DNA of 64,000 nt from ZC4RG30 sp965652645. GTDB taxonomy: Bacteria > Pseudomonadota > Gammaproteobacteria > Steroidobacterales > Steroidobacteraceae. The notes beneath the pieces were generated by a model, which saw only the letters and a program-made list of their open reading frames with translations, was not told the DNA's origin and did no database searches. The stretch covers positions 106,627-170,626 of the forward strand of contig CBFGXE010000002.1 of the NCBI GenBank assembly GCA_965652645.1. The letters run 5' to 3'. Positions 23,652-32,301 of this stretch are shown here, piece by piece. Within the stretch, counting starts at the first letter, position 1. Every line of letters starts with the position of its first letter. Made by a program: the position numbers and the translations under genes.

Positions 23652-25058
23652 CTACACCGGCGCGCCGGCCGCCCGCATGGCCAGGATGCGCTCCCGGTAG
23701 GGCTTCACGCCCAGCCAGTAGATGAGCGCCGCCGCGGGGAACAGCACCGCCGCCGACAGCACAAAGGTGTACCGGAGCATCATCTCGTCGCCCCACACGT
23801 ACTTCGTCAGCAGCGCGAAGAACGTGGGCCCGAAGCCGCCACCCACCGCCGTCATCGTGAAAAGGTACAGCGCGGTGATCTGCCCGCGCATCTCGTTGGG
23901 CGTGACGATCTGCATTGCCGAGTTCAGGGACGGCGCCGCAAAGAGCATCAGGGCCGATCCCACGCCACCCAGCGCCAGGGCCAGCCAGGCAGAGGGCATG
24001 AGCGGCCAGAGGATCATGAACGGCGCGGCCAGCGTGAAGCCGATGGCCAGCACCCGCATGTTGGTGTCGGCGTGGCCGCGCTTGCGGAACCAGTCGTTGA
24101 CCCAGATTGCACCGGCCAGCGAAGGCAACGCGAGGCCCAGGTTGAGCAACCCGGAATACAACCCCACCTGCGCCGGACTCCAGCCGAAGGTGCGCACGTA
24201 GAGTGCCGCGTTCCAGGAGGCCATGCCGAACATGTACAGCGACGTGAAACACAGGCCGGTGAAAATGGGCCCGTACACCCGCCAGTGGCGGAACAGGTAG
24301 GCCAGCACCTCGCGCAGGGTCGCTGCACGGGGCTTGCCGGCCACCACTGACGACGACCTCAGGTTGCGCCGCCGCGGCTCGGCGATGCTGGCGGTCAGCA
24401 GGGCAATGGGTATCCCCACCAGGCCGGTGAGGATGAACACCAGCTGCCAGTCGCGCACCACGCCCAGCAGGGGCACCTCGATGTTGGGCAACCCGGTGAG
24501 GATGTGGATCATCAGCGCGCCCAGCAGCAGCGACAGCGCGTTGCCGCCGGTGAAGCCGACATTGTAGATGGCGATGGCGCGCGGCAGCTTCGCAGGCTCG
24601 AAGTAGTCGGCCATCAGGGAATAGCACAGCGGGCCGTTGATGGATTCACCGGCGCCGATGCCGAAACGCGCGGCGAAGAACTGCCAGAAGTTCTGCGCCA
24701 GTCCGCAGGCCGCCGTGGCGGCGCTCCATGCCAGCACCGCTCCGGTCATCAGCCACTTGCGGCTGTACTGGTCCACCAGCCGCGCCGCCGGAATGCCGAT
24801 CACCACATAGAAGAGCACAGTGGCGAATCCCAGCGCATAGCTGAGCTGCAGGTCGGTGAGCCCCAGGTCGCGCTTCACGGGTTCCACCAGCAGCGAGGTC
24901 ACCCCGTTGTTCAGCTGGGCGCACATCTGCACGCCCGCCAGCACCCATGCGGCGTAGTAGGCCTGGCGCAGCGACGGCCAGGGCGTGATGTCCACCGGAT
25001 ATGCACCCGCCGGCGCGGCGGATGCCGCCTGGCTGTGTCCGGCGCTGATTTCGCCCAC
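23652..25058 (-). CDS. MFS transporter
   Basis: 468 aa with 12 predicted membrane segments and a long cytoplasmic start rich in Ala/Pro. RLVDQYSRKWLMTGAVLAWS is the loop 2-3 motif of the MFS (aromatic-acid/anion type) and FGIGAGESINGPLCYSLMADYF is the loop 4-5 region. First gene of the leftward operon MFS-hydrolase-NmrA-ketopantoate reductase, divergent from the TauD gene. It most likely imports the substrate of this operon. The GTG at 25058 is the only reasonable start before the first helix. Confidence 0.88.
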   Translation of the reverse strand: MGEISAGHSQAASAAPAGAYPVDITPWPSLRQAYYAAWVLAGVQMCAQLNNGVTSLLVEPVKRDLGLTDLQLSYALGFATVLFYVVIGIPAARLVDQYSRKWLMTGAVLAWSAATAACGLAQNFWQFFAARFGIGAGESINGPLCYSLMADYFEPAKLPRAIAIYNVGFTGGNALSLLLGALMIHILTGLPNIEVPLLGVVRDWQLVFILTGLVGIPIALLTASIAEPRRRNLRSSSVVAGKPRAATLREVLAYLFRHWRVYGPIFTGLCFTSLYMFGMASWNAALYVRTFGWSPAQVGLYSGLLNLGLALPSLAGAIWVNDWFRKRGHADTNMRVLAIGFTLAAPFMILWPLMPSAWLALALGGVGSALMLFAAPSLNSAMQIVTPNEMRGQITALYLFTMTAVGGGFGPTFFALLTKYVWGDEMMLRYTFVLSAAVLFPAAALIYWLGVKPYRERILAMRAAGAPV

Positions 25059-25169
25059 GCGACCCCTCCCCCGAAGCGAATTGGCAGCACTGTTTTCGTG
25101 CCCTGGCCCCTTCTAAGGTGCCAGAAGGATAAAAATAAGTGCCGCGAATTGCGGCATGGGTGCGCGACG

Positions 25170-26087
25170 ATGCAGATCAGCCAGCTCCACGAGAGGTTTG
25201 TCGGCGAGATCACCGGCCTGGACACCGCCGGGCCACCCACGCCCGGGACCGTGGCCGCCGTGGAGGCGGCCATGGCCCGCCATGCCGTGTGCGTGATCCG
25301 CGATTTCAGCCTCGGCGACGAAAACCACATCCGCTTCAGCCGCGCATTCGGCCCGCTGGAGCTGCCCCCGCCAGGCGGCAAGCGCATCGCCCCGGAAATC
25401 TACGACGTGGGCAACCTCACTGCCGACGGCGGGATCCGCCCGCCGAACCCGGGCGGCCCGAAGCACATCGACTTCGAGCGTTTCCACACCGACAGTCCCT
25501 TCAACGACCTGCCCACCAAGTGGTCCTTCCTGCTGGGCTACATCGTTCCGCCAGAGGGTGCCAACACCGAGTTCGTCGACACCCGCGCCGTGTACGACGA
25601 CCTGCCGCAGGAAATGAAGGACCGGATCGCCGGGCTCTCGGCCGAGCACGACATGTTCCGCGCGCTGGAGCGCACCGGCGTGAAGTTCGGCGACGAGCAG
25701 ATGCGTCGCGCCTTTCCCACCATGACGCATCCGCTGGTGCGGGTCTCGGCCAGCGGTCGCAAGGCACTGTACCTGGGCTGGCACGCGGTGGGCATCGTCG
25801 GGATGCCGGAGCCGGAGGCACACAGGCTGCTCGACGAACTGCTCGCCTTCGCCACGCAGCCAAAATACATCTATTCACACCGCTGGCGCGCGGGCGACAT
25901 GTTGATCTGGGACAACCGCTGCACCATGCACAGCGCCACGGCCTTCGAGCGCTTCCGCTACAAGCGCGACATGCGCCGCACAACCATCAACGAATACGGG
26001 CCGGAGGTCTGCACCATGATGGGCGGCTCGCCGAACCGCTCACAGGGCGCGGCTCATGGCTCAGGCAACGGCATGAAGGTGCCATAG
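25170..26087 (+). CDS. TauD/TfdA family Fe(II)/2-oxoglutarate dioxygenase
   Basis: 305 aa. Metal ligands H106 and D108 (FERFHTDSPF) and H254 (NRCTMHSAT) complete the HxD...H triad, with R266/R269 downstream for 2-oxoglutarate. HDMFRALERTGVK and THPLVRVSASGRKALYLG are family features of the 2,4-D dioxygenase/taurine dioxygenase group. It hydroxylates an unknown substrate, often splitting an ether, sulfonate or amine. The ATG at 25170 follows GCGCGACG with no strong Shine-Dalgarno. It overlaps the convergent flavin reductase gene by 34 bases. The 111-base gap to the divergent MFS gene must hold both promoters. Confidence 0.92.
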   Translation: MQISQLHERFVGEITGLDTAGPPTPGTVAAVEAAMARHAVCVIRDFSLGDENHIRFSRAFGPLELPPPGGKRIAPEIYDVGNLTADGGIRPPNPGGPKHIDFERFHTDSPFNDLPTKWSFLLGYIVPPEGANTEFVDTRAVYDDLPQEMKDRIAGLSAEHDMFRALERTGVKFGDEQMRRAFPTMTHPLVRVSASGRKALYLGWHAVGIVGMPEPEAHRLLDELLAFATQPKYIYSHRWRAGDMLIWDNRCTMHSATAFERFRYKRDMRRTTINEYGPEVCTMMGGSPNRSQGAAHGSGNGMKVP

Positions 26088-26545
26088 CGGCGGGCGTAGT
26101 ACAGCAGCGGGTCGCCTTCGCGCGCCCGCGCCGCCTCCACCAGTCCGACCACGATGGCATGGTCGCCGCTGATGAAGATCTGGCTGGTGCGGCATTCCAC
26201 GTGCGCCAGTGCGCCGGCAATCAGTGGCACCGGCAGCACCTCGCCGGTGATCGTCTGCACGCCGGCACCCTTGTCCGCCCCCTTCACCGCGAAGCGACGC
26301 GCGATGTCCGCCTGGTGCGCATCGAGCACGCTGACGCCGAACTGCCGGCTGGCGACAATGGAGGGATAACTGCTGGCATCGTGCTGGATGGCGAACATCA
26401 CCAGTGGCGGATCGAAGGACAGTGTCACGAAGGAAGAGACGGTCAGCCCCACCAGCGCCTCGTTTCGATCGCGCGTGGCGACGACGGTCACCGCCCCGGC
26501 CGCCGCGCGACCGATGCGCTGGTATGTTTCACCTGTGATGGCCAT
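26054..26545 (-). CDS. Flavin reductase (HpaC/NtaB-like) domain protein
   Basis: 163 aa. The flavin reductase-like FMN-binding fold is shown by AAGAVTVVATRDRNEALVGLTVSSFVTLS (start region), LVMFAIQHDAS, FGVSVLDAHQADIARRF and the end motif GDHAIVVGLVEAARA, with GDH being the flavin-reductase signature. It would supply reduced flavin to a two-component monooxygenase; the luciferase-like monooxygenase at 30.5 kb is the obvious candidate partner, although the genes are separated. ATG 26545 has GGGAAGGG upstream. Its 3' end overlaps the TauD gene tail to tail. Confidence 0.9.
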   Translation of the reverse strand: MAITGETYQRIGRAAAGAVTVVATRDRNEALVGLTVSSFVTLSFDPPLVMFAIQHDASSYPSIVASRQFGVSVLDAHQADIARRFAVKGADKGAGVQTITGEVLPVPLIAGALAHVECRTSQIFISGDHAIVVGLVEAARAREGDPLLYYARRYGTFMPLPEP

Positions 26546-26697
26546 CCGTCCCTTCCCTGCCGCTACCGGCGCAAGAGCATGCCCGGCCGCAACCGGCAGC
26601 GCAACGCAGGGCACCGGCAATCATGCGCACTATTTTTCCGCCGCATGAAGCCGGCAAATAGCCCTCGCCACGGCAAGGCAGGCCCGGCCATACCACC

Positions 26698-28080
26698 ATG
26701 ACAACGACCTCCGGCACCCACCCCCTGCTCTCGCGCGGCTACCGCAGCTGGCTGGTGGGCGTGCTGCTGGCGCTGGGCACGCTGAACTTCGCCGACCGCG
26801 CCATCCTGGCCGTGCTCGCGCAACCCATCAAGGAAGACCTGCTGCTCACCGATGCCGACCTCGGCATGCTGCAGGGACTGGGATTCGCCATCCTTTATTC
26901 CGTGCTGGGACTTCCGCTGGGCTGGCTGGCCGAACGCGTCAACCGCACCCGCATGCTGGCGCTGTGCGTGGGCGCCTGGTCGCTGATGACGGCCTGGTGC
27001 GGCGTGGCCACGAATTTCATGACCATGCTGCTGGGCCGCGTGGGCGTGGGCGTGGGCGAGGCAGGCTTCCAGCCGCTGGCTCACTCGCTGGTGGCGGATC
27101 ATTTCCGCGCCAACCGCCGCGCCTCCATCATCGGCATCATCCTGCTGGGCTCTCCGCTGGGGTTCCTGCTCGGCCAGTCGGTTGGCGGCCTTGTGGCCGC
27201 GACCTGGAACTGGCGCGTGGCCTTCTTCGTGCTCGGCCTGCCGGGTCTTCTGGCCGCGCTCGTCACCTGGCTCACGCTGCGCGAACCGCCGCGCGGCCTG
27301 GCGGAGGGCGCGACCAGCAGCGAGCCGGCGCCCTCGATGCGCGTCGTGTTCGCCACGCTCTGGGCCAAGCCGGCATTCCGCCACCTGCTGGCGGGTTTCA
27401 CCATTGCCGGCTTCGCGATGAACGCCGTGGCGCAGTTCGTGCTGCCCTTCTACCTGCGCGGCTTCGGCCTGCCGCTGGCGACGGCGGGCGCCATCTTTGG
27501 CGCCATCGCCTTCACCTCCAACGGGCTGGGCATGCTGCTCGGCGGATTCGGCATCGACCGCCTGTCGCGCCGTGATGTGCGTTGGCCGTTGTGGGGACCG
27601 GCCATCGGCATGCTGGTGGCCGCGCCACTCTACCTGGGCGCCTTCGCCGCGGGCGGCATCGCGGTGTCCCTGGCGTTCATCTGGTTCGCGAACCTGATGC
27701 TGGCCACCTATCTTGCGCCCAGCTCAGCCACCATGCAGAACCTCATCGGCCCGCGCATGCGTGCCATGACTTCTGCCATCGCGGCCCTGGTAGTGGGCCT
27801 GCTGGGCGCCGGCCTGGGCCCTACCCTGCTGGGGATGGCCAGCGACTTCTTCGCGAAACGGCAGTTCGGCGGCGGTGACTTCATCGCCAGCTGCCCGGGA
27901 GGCCGCGCGCCGGCTGGCGCGGAGTCCGCGCTGGATCTCGCCTGCCGCACGGCGGCCAGCGACGGCCTGCGGCTGGCACTGATCTCGGTGCTGGTCTTCT
28001 TCGTGTGGGCGGCAGTGCATTACATGCTGGCCGCACGCACCCTGCGCAAGGACCTCTACGTACCAGCCACTGCGTGCTGA
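26698..28080 (+). CDS. MFS transporter (spinster-like)
   Basis: 460 aa with 12 predicted membrane helices. TLNFADRAILAVLAQPIKEDL, ILYSVLGLPLGWLAERVNRTRML and GRVGVGVGEAGFQPLAHSLVADHF are characteristic of the spinster-like branch common in sphingomonads and Steroidobacter relatives. A hydrophilic loop (GGRAPAGAESALDLACRTA) precedes the last helix. It stands alone on the plus strand between the flavin reductase and the GntR gene, whose stop is one base away on the other strand. It probably carries the compound catabolised by this island; whether in or out is unclear. Confidence 0.9.
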   Translation: MTTTSGTHPLLSRGYRSWLVGVLLALGTLNFADRAILAVLAQPIKEDLLLTDADLGMLQGLGFAILYSVLGLPLGWLAERVNRTRMLALCVGAWSLMTAWCGVATNFMTMLLGRVGVGVGEAGFQPLAHSLVADHFRANRRASIIGIILLGSPLGFLLGQSVGGLVAATWNWRVAFFVLGLPGLLAALVTWLTLREPPRGLAEGATSSEPAPSMRVVFATLWAKPAFRHLLAGFTIAGFAMNAVAQFVLPFYLRGFGLPLATAGAIFGAIAFTSNGLGMLLGGFGIDRLSRRDVRWPLWGPAIGMLVAAPLYLGAFAAGGIAVSLAFIWFANLMLATYLAPSSATMQNLIGPRMRAMTSAIAALVVGLLGAGLGPTLLGMASDFFAKRQFGGGDFIASCPGGRAPAGAESALDLACRTAASDGLRLALISVLVFFVWAAVHYMLAARTLRKDLYVPATAC

Positions 28081-28081
28081 T

Positions 28082-29245
28082 TCACAGCGGCCGGCGCTGG
28101 CTCATGTCGAGCATCAGCGCGGCCGAGTCGGCCCTGGCCCGCGACAACGCGCACCTGTCACCGGCCGGGAGACCCTCCAGCAGCTGCCGCACCAGCCGGA
28201 AGTAGCTGCTCTGCGCGCTGGCAGGCAGGCGCTCGGCCAGCATGGGATGGAAGCGGGCTTCGTAGGCTGCGAGGCAGCGCGAGAACAGGTCGATGATGGG
28301 ACTGTCCGCCAGCCTCGCCACGCAATGCACCAGCCCGAGCAGGTCGTAGCGCTCGATGGATTCGCGCCCCTCCAGCCGTGACAGCGCGGCGCCCAGCGTG
28401 GCGCGCTGCGCGGCATCCGCGCGGCTCACCGCCAACGCGGGGATGTACGCATTGAGCTGGAACAGGCTTGTGCCGGCAGACTTCGGATCCAGCCGTTCGC
28501 CAATGAGATAGGCCAGCGCCAGCCGGATGCTGGCCGGACCCCGCCGGTCACGGATCACCAGCCCGTTGCCGCGACCGCGGCGACATTCCACCAGGCCGTC
28601 ATCCTGCAGCAGGCGGATGGCCTGCCGCAGCGTCAGCCGGCTGACCTGGAAACGCTCGCACAGGTCCCACTCCGAACCCAGCCTTGCGCCGGCGCTGCCA
28701 TTGCGGGTGATTTCGGTTGCAAGCCTGCGGGCGATCAACGCCGGCAGCGAGGCGGGATTGCGACCCCGGGCAGTGGCACCGGTCGCAGGTTCGCCTTCGG
28801 CTTGCGCTTCATCAAGGCTTCTCAGGCAGGCCGCGAGCAGGCGCACCACGGCCACGGTTTCCTCCGTCTGCCAGGCGCGCATGAACTCCAGGGCCTCGGC
28901 GGCATCCTCCACGGCCCGCGTGCCGCACCCTGCCGCGCGCAAATGCCCGGCAAGCTCCACCCCGATCATCTCGGCAGTGGGCCGGGCGACGATGAATCCT
29001 CCACAGGGACCGGGACGCATGCGCCCCAGCCCGCGGCGTTCGAGCAGGCTGATGGCCTCGCGCACCACTGAGCGTCCCTGCCGGTAGCGCGCGCTCAGCT
29101 CGCGCAGTGAACCCAGCGCCACCCCGGGTGCCAGCGCCATCGCGGCGATGTCATCTTCAATCAGGCGCGCCAGCCGCCCGGCCGCAAGGCGCGCCTGCTC
29201 GCCATCGCTGGTCGAGGCCAGATAGATGCGCTCGGACGGATTCAC
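28082..29245 (-). CDS. GntR family regulator with two winged-helix domains
   Basis: 387 aa from the GTG at 29245 (GGGGGG upstream; a TTG at 29266 is the alternative). Two separate GntR-type HTH domains are visible: residues about 18-90 (LARLIEDDIAAMALAPG, SVVREAISLLERRGLG, GGFIVARP) and about 165-240 (LIARRLATEITRNG, LTLRQAIRLLQDDGLVE, NGLVIRD). Each is followed by a helical, FCD-like ligand domain, the second longer (LNAYIPALAVSRADAAQR). Standard FadR/FCD regulators of about 240 aa have one HTH. It is divergent from the CmcJ-like oxygenase gene and probably controls it and the neighbouring oxygenase genes. Confidence 0.88.
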   Translation of the reverse strand: MNPSERIYLASTSDGEQARLAAGRLARLIEDDIAAMALAPGVALGSLRELSARYRQGRSVVREAISLLERRGLGRMRPGPCGGFIVARPTAEMIGVELAGHLRAAGCGTRAVEDAAEALEFMRAWQTEETVAVVRLLAACLRSLDEAQAEGEPATGATARGRNPASLPALIARRLATEITRNGSAGARLGSEWDLCERFQVSRLTLRQAIRLLQDDGLVECRRGRGNGLVIRDRRGPASIRLALAYLIGERLDPKSAGTSLFQLNAYIPALAVSRADAAQRATLGAALSRLEGRESIERYDLLGLVHCVARLADSPIIDLFSRCLAAYEARFHPMLAERLPASAQSSYFRLVRQLLEGLPAGDRCALSRARADSAALMLDMSQRRPL

Positions 29246-29336
29246 CGCAGCCCCCCGGGACGGCAAACAACCCCACTATTTTCGGTTGCAGCACCGCTGC
29301 AGACTCGATCATACCTTCTGCGGGGGACTGGTCGAG

Positions 29337-30119
29337 ATGGTGCGTGAATACGTGGACTCCTTCATCCGCTATTCGGACCGCACGGCGGAAGGCGGCTTCA
29401 TCCGCGGCAACAACGACTATTCCTTCGGCATGGAAGACCACCCCGTGCGCGTCCACAACGCGCGGCTGGAGGCCATCGACTTCAACACCCACGGTTTCAC
29501 GCTGGTGAAACACGCCACCGACGTCGATTTCACCAGCGCCGAGGAGGTGCAGGGGCGTTATCACCCCGAGGTCTGCCGCATCGTGCAGCAGCTCACCGGC
29601 GCCCGGGAGGTATTTGCCTTCATGGGCATCCTGCGCGGCGGCGAGCAGGACCTGGGCGGCGGACCGGCGCTCAGCGCGCATGTGGACTTCAATGCCGCGG
29701 CGCTGCGCGGCTGGGCGGCGAAGTTCGCCCCGGAGCGTGCCCGGGAATTGCAGTCACGGCGGCTGGTGAACGTGAATGTGTGGCGGGGCGTGAATCCCGT
29801 GCGCAACATGCCCCTGGCCGTATGCGATGCACGCACCGTGGAGCGCGAGGACTGCATGACCGTGCGCTTCGGCGAGGGCAGCACCACCGCCGCCATGGGC
29901 GAGCAGCCTGGCGGGCTGAACCTGGCCTACAGCCCGCGCCACCGCTGGTACTACTACCCGGACATGCAGCCCGACGAAGTGCTGGTGTTCCGGCTCTTCG
30001 ACACCGCCGATCCGCACTGGCATGTCACGGCGCACTCCGCCTTCATCGACCCCACCACCGATCCGGCCGCGCCCAAACGCACGAGCTTCGAGATCCGCAC
30101 CCTGGCCATCATGGATTGA
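29337..30119 (+). CDS. CmcJ/NvfI family non-haem iron oxygenase-like protein
   Basis: 260 aa. I assign it to the CmcJ/NvfI (GA4 desaturase-like) 2-oxoglutarate oxygenase group from segments such as GFTLVKHATDVDF, SAHVDFNAAALRGW (HxD iron ligands), VNVWRGVNPVRNMPLAVCDARTV and ADPHWHVTAHSAFIDPTT (distal His). Fungal and bacterial relatives act in secondary metabolism, for example cephamycin C 7-alpha-methoxylation. ATG 29337 follows a GGGGGACTGGTCGAG stretch. It is followed at 18 bases by the YciI-like gene. The substrate is unknown. Confidence 0.78.
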   Translation: MVREYVDSFIRYSDRTAEGGFIRGNNDYSFGMEDHPVRVHNARLEAIDFNTHGFTLVKHATDVDFTSAEEVQGRYHPEVCRIVQQLTGAREVFAFMGILRGGEQDLGGGPALSAHVDFNAAALRGWAAKFAPERARELQSRRLVNVNVWRGVNPVRNMPLAVCDARTVEREDCMTVRFGEGSTTAAMGEQPGGLNLAYSPRHRWYYYPDMQPDEVLVFRLFDTADPHWHVTAHSAFIDPTTDPAAPKRTSFEIRTLAIMD

Positions 30120-30137
30120 CCCGAGGAGCCCGCAGCG

Positions 30138-30446
30138 ATGCCCAAGCGTACCTTTGCCGCCTTCGTCCAGCGTACCGGACGCTGGGATCCCACCCGGGAG
30201 CCCGCGGACCAGGAAGGATTTCCGGACCATGCCGCCTTCGTCGCCGAGCTGGAGGCCGATGGATTCGTCGCCCTCGCCGGCCTGATGGCGCCCAGCGCCG
30301 AGGTGCTGTTCATCTTCCTGGCCGACAGCGAGGAAGAAGTGCGCGCACGCATGGGACGCGACCCCTGGCAGAAGGATGGCCGCGTGCGCCTGGCGCGCGT
30401 GGAGGAAATCCACATCCGCATCGGCGCGCCGAAGCAGGACAACTGA
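30138..30446 (+). CDS. YciI-like (DGPF-type) protein
   Basis: 102 aa. YCII-related pattern: a first strand with TFAAFVQRTGRWDP, then FPDHAAFVAELEADGFVALAGLM, and RDPWQKDGRVRLARVEEIHIRI in which the DPW and C-terminal strand match the dimeric alpha+beta barrel fold. YciI relatives are small hydrolase or dehalogenase-like proteins, many of unknown function. It lies between the CmcJ-like and luciferase-like genes with short gaps (18 and 13 bases), consistent with one operon. Confidence 0.75.
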   Translation: MPKRTFAAFVQRTGRWDPTREPADQEGFPDHAAFVAELEADGFVALAGLMAPSAEVLFIFLADSEEEVRARMGRDPWQKDGRVRLARVEEIHIRIGAPKQDN

Positions 30447-30459
30447 GCAGGAGTGACCG

Positions 30460-31647
30460 ATGCAGGTTTTCATCTTCGACTGGATGGCCTATGGCGAGGA
30501 AGTGGACCGCTTCCGCGTCGACGGCCGGATGCCAAAGCTCGGCCGCTCGCACTTCAACCCGCAGGTCGCGGTCGACACCTACCGCAACCACCTGGCCGCC
30601 TGGGTCGAGATGGAACGGCGCGGCTTCGATGGCATCGCGATCAATGAGCACCATGCCACGCCCTTCGGCCTGAACAACTCGCCCAACCTGATCGCCGCGG
30701 CCATCTCGCAGCTCACCTCGCGGATGAAGATCCTCATCTACGCCAACCTGCTGCCGCTGCATGAGCCGCTGCGACTGGCCGAGGAGCTGGCCATGCTCGA
30801 CTGCCTCTCCAACGGCCGCCTGATTGCCGGCGTGGCCCGCGGCGCGCCGCGCGAATACAAGATCTTCGGCGTGCCGATGAGCGAGAGCCGCAGCCGCTTC
30901 GAAGAGGCCTTCGAGGTGATGAAGCGCGCCTGGGTGGAGGAGAGCTTCAGCTTTGCCGGCAAGCACTATCGCTATGACGATGTGTCCATCTGGCCACGCC
31001 CGGTGCAGAACCCGCATCCGGACGTGTGGGTGCCGGTGACCGGCTCGCGCGAGACCGTGGAGTGGGCAGCCGCGAACAACCTCACCATCACGCCCGGCGT
31101 GTTCCCCGGCCCCATGCGCGAGGACAGCATCCGCTACTTCGCCAAATGCATGGCCGGACACGGCCGCAAGGTGACCCCGCGCCACATCAGCATCATGGTC
31201 GACTGCTACGTCGCCGATTCCAAGCAACAGGCGGTGGAGGAGTACGGCCCCTACCTGATGTACCTGTTCAACACCCTGCTGCCGTACGGGCAGGTGTACC
31301 AGAAGGACTCCAGGGGCTACTACAGCACCACGGCCTTCGAGCACCTGCGCCAGGGCACCAAGGGGACGCTCGCCGAAGACGCCACCATCTTCAATGAATG
31401 GACGATGGAAACCGTGCGTGCCGCCGCCGAGCACATGCCGCTGGGCACGGCCGACGAGGTCGTCGAGCGCATCATCGCCGAGTGCAACGACGCAGGGGCC
31501 GACTCGGTCCTGCTCATCTGCAACCGCGCGCACCTGCCGCAGGAGATGTTCCTGAACCAGGTCCGGCGCATCGGCGAGGACGTGCTGCCGCGGCTGCAGG
31601 CACACAAGGTGCTGCGCGTGCCGCACGCCGGAGAGGCGCCCGGCTGA
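30460..31647 (+). CDS. LLM class flavin-dependent monooxygenase (bacterial luciferase-like)
   Basis: 395 aa. TIM-barrel luciferase-like fold: RRGFDGIAINEHHATPFGLNNSPN (the conserved 'EHH' substrate/flavin loop), ILIYANLLPLHEPLRLAEELAMLDCLSNGRLIAGVARG, FEEAFEVMKRAWVEESFSFAGKHYRY, and WPRPVQNPHPDVWVPVTGSRETVEWAA. It needs reduced FMN from a reductase, which is encoded at 26.05-26.55 kb. The ATG at 30460 follows GCAGGAG. The gene is the last of the oxygenase operon (CmcJ-like, YciI-like, LLM). The substrate is unknown. Confidence 0.92.
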   Translation: MQVFIFDWMAYGEEVDRFRVDGRMPKLGRSHFNPQVAVDTYRNHLAAWVEMERRGFDGIAINEHHATPFGLNNSPNLIAAAISQLTSRMKILIYANLLPLHEPLRLAEELAMLDCLSNGRLIAGVARGAPREYKIFGVPMSESRSRFEEAFEVMKRAWVEESFSFAGKHYRYDDVSIWPRPVQNPHPDVWVPVTGSRETVEWAAANNLTITPGVFPGPMREDSIRYFAKCMAGHGRKVTPRHISIMVDCYVADSKQQAVEEYGPYLMYLFNTLLPYGQVYQKDSRGYYSTTAFEHLRQGTKGTLAEDATIFNEWTMETVRAAAEHMPLGTADEVVERIIAECNDAGADSVLLICNRAHLPQEMFLNQVRRIGEDVLPRLQAHKVLRVPHAGEAPG

Positions 31648-31653
31648 GCGGCG

Positions 31654-32202
31654 TTACCAGGCGGGGTTTTCCGGGCCCGCCGCCATGGCCTCGCGCTGTT
31701 CATTGAACACCTGGTGGCGGGCGATCAGCCATTGCCCGTCCACGCGGCGCAACTCGTCCTCCAGGTGGCCATAGGCCCCGACGTAGGGGCGCCGGTCCTC
31801 TCCGTCGTTGTTGAACTCGAACCACAGCGAGCGCGCCGTGGCGCGGTCGCCGTCGATGCGCAGCACGAAGTTGCTGACGAAGTGGCGGCGCCGGAACGGC
31901 CGCAGCCCGGGCGTTGCGGCATTGGCCCGCTCGTCCGCTGCGCGCGCATTGTGCATCTCCTGCACGATGGCGTCGCGCCCGTTCACCGTGCCGCCCGCCC
32001 ATACCAGCACGCCATCGGGGGCGAACACGCTGCCGTACATCTGCGGGTCCTGCCAGTCCAGTGCGAACAGGTAACGCGCCATCAGCTCATCGATCTGCGC
32101 GCGATCACGTGCATAGCCGCCATCACCGGTGGCGCGTGCCAGCATCCACGTCCCGGCCACCAGAACGATGGCACCCAGCATCAGGACCAGCTTGCGCTGC
32201 AT
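31654..32202 (-). CDS. SnoaL/NTF2-like protein with N-terminal membrane anchor
   Basis: 182 aa. A hydrophobic N-terminus (LVLMLGAIVLVAGTWMLA) that is either a signal or an anchor precedes a SnoaL_4-type domain: DRAQIDELMARYLFALDWQDPQMYGSVFAPDGVLVW, HFVSNFVLRIDGDRATARSLWFEF, YGHLEDELRRVDGQWLIARHQVF. The family has many small-molecule isomerases and hydrolases as well as non-catalytic members. ATG 32202 has GGGGGAG upstream. It faces the LLM gene tail to tail with 6 bases between. Confidence 0.8.
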   Translation of the reverse strand: MQRKLVLMLGAIVLVAGTWMLARATGDGGYARDRAQIDELMARYLFALDWQDPQMYGSVFAPDGVLVWAGGTVNGRDAIVQEMHNARAADERANAATPGLRPFRRRHFVSNFVLRIDGDRATARSLWFEFNNDGEDRRPYVGAYGHLEDELRRVDGQWLIARHQVFNEQREAMAAGPENPAW

Positions 32203-32301
32203 GATGGTCTCCCCCTGGTTCTTTCCTGCGGCGTAGTATCCACCATCTGATGCAGGGTGGCCCGTCGGCGGGCAGTCACCCGGGAAGGGGGAGTCTTGAG
32301 C

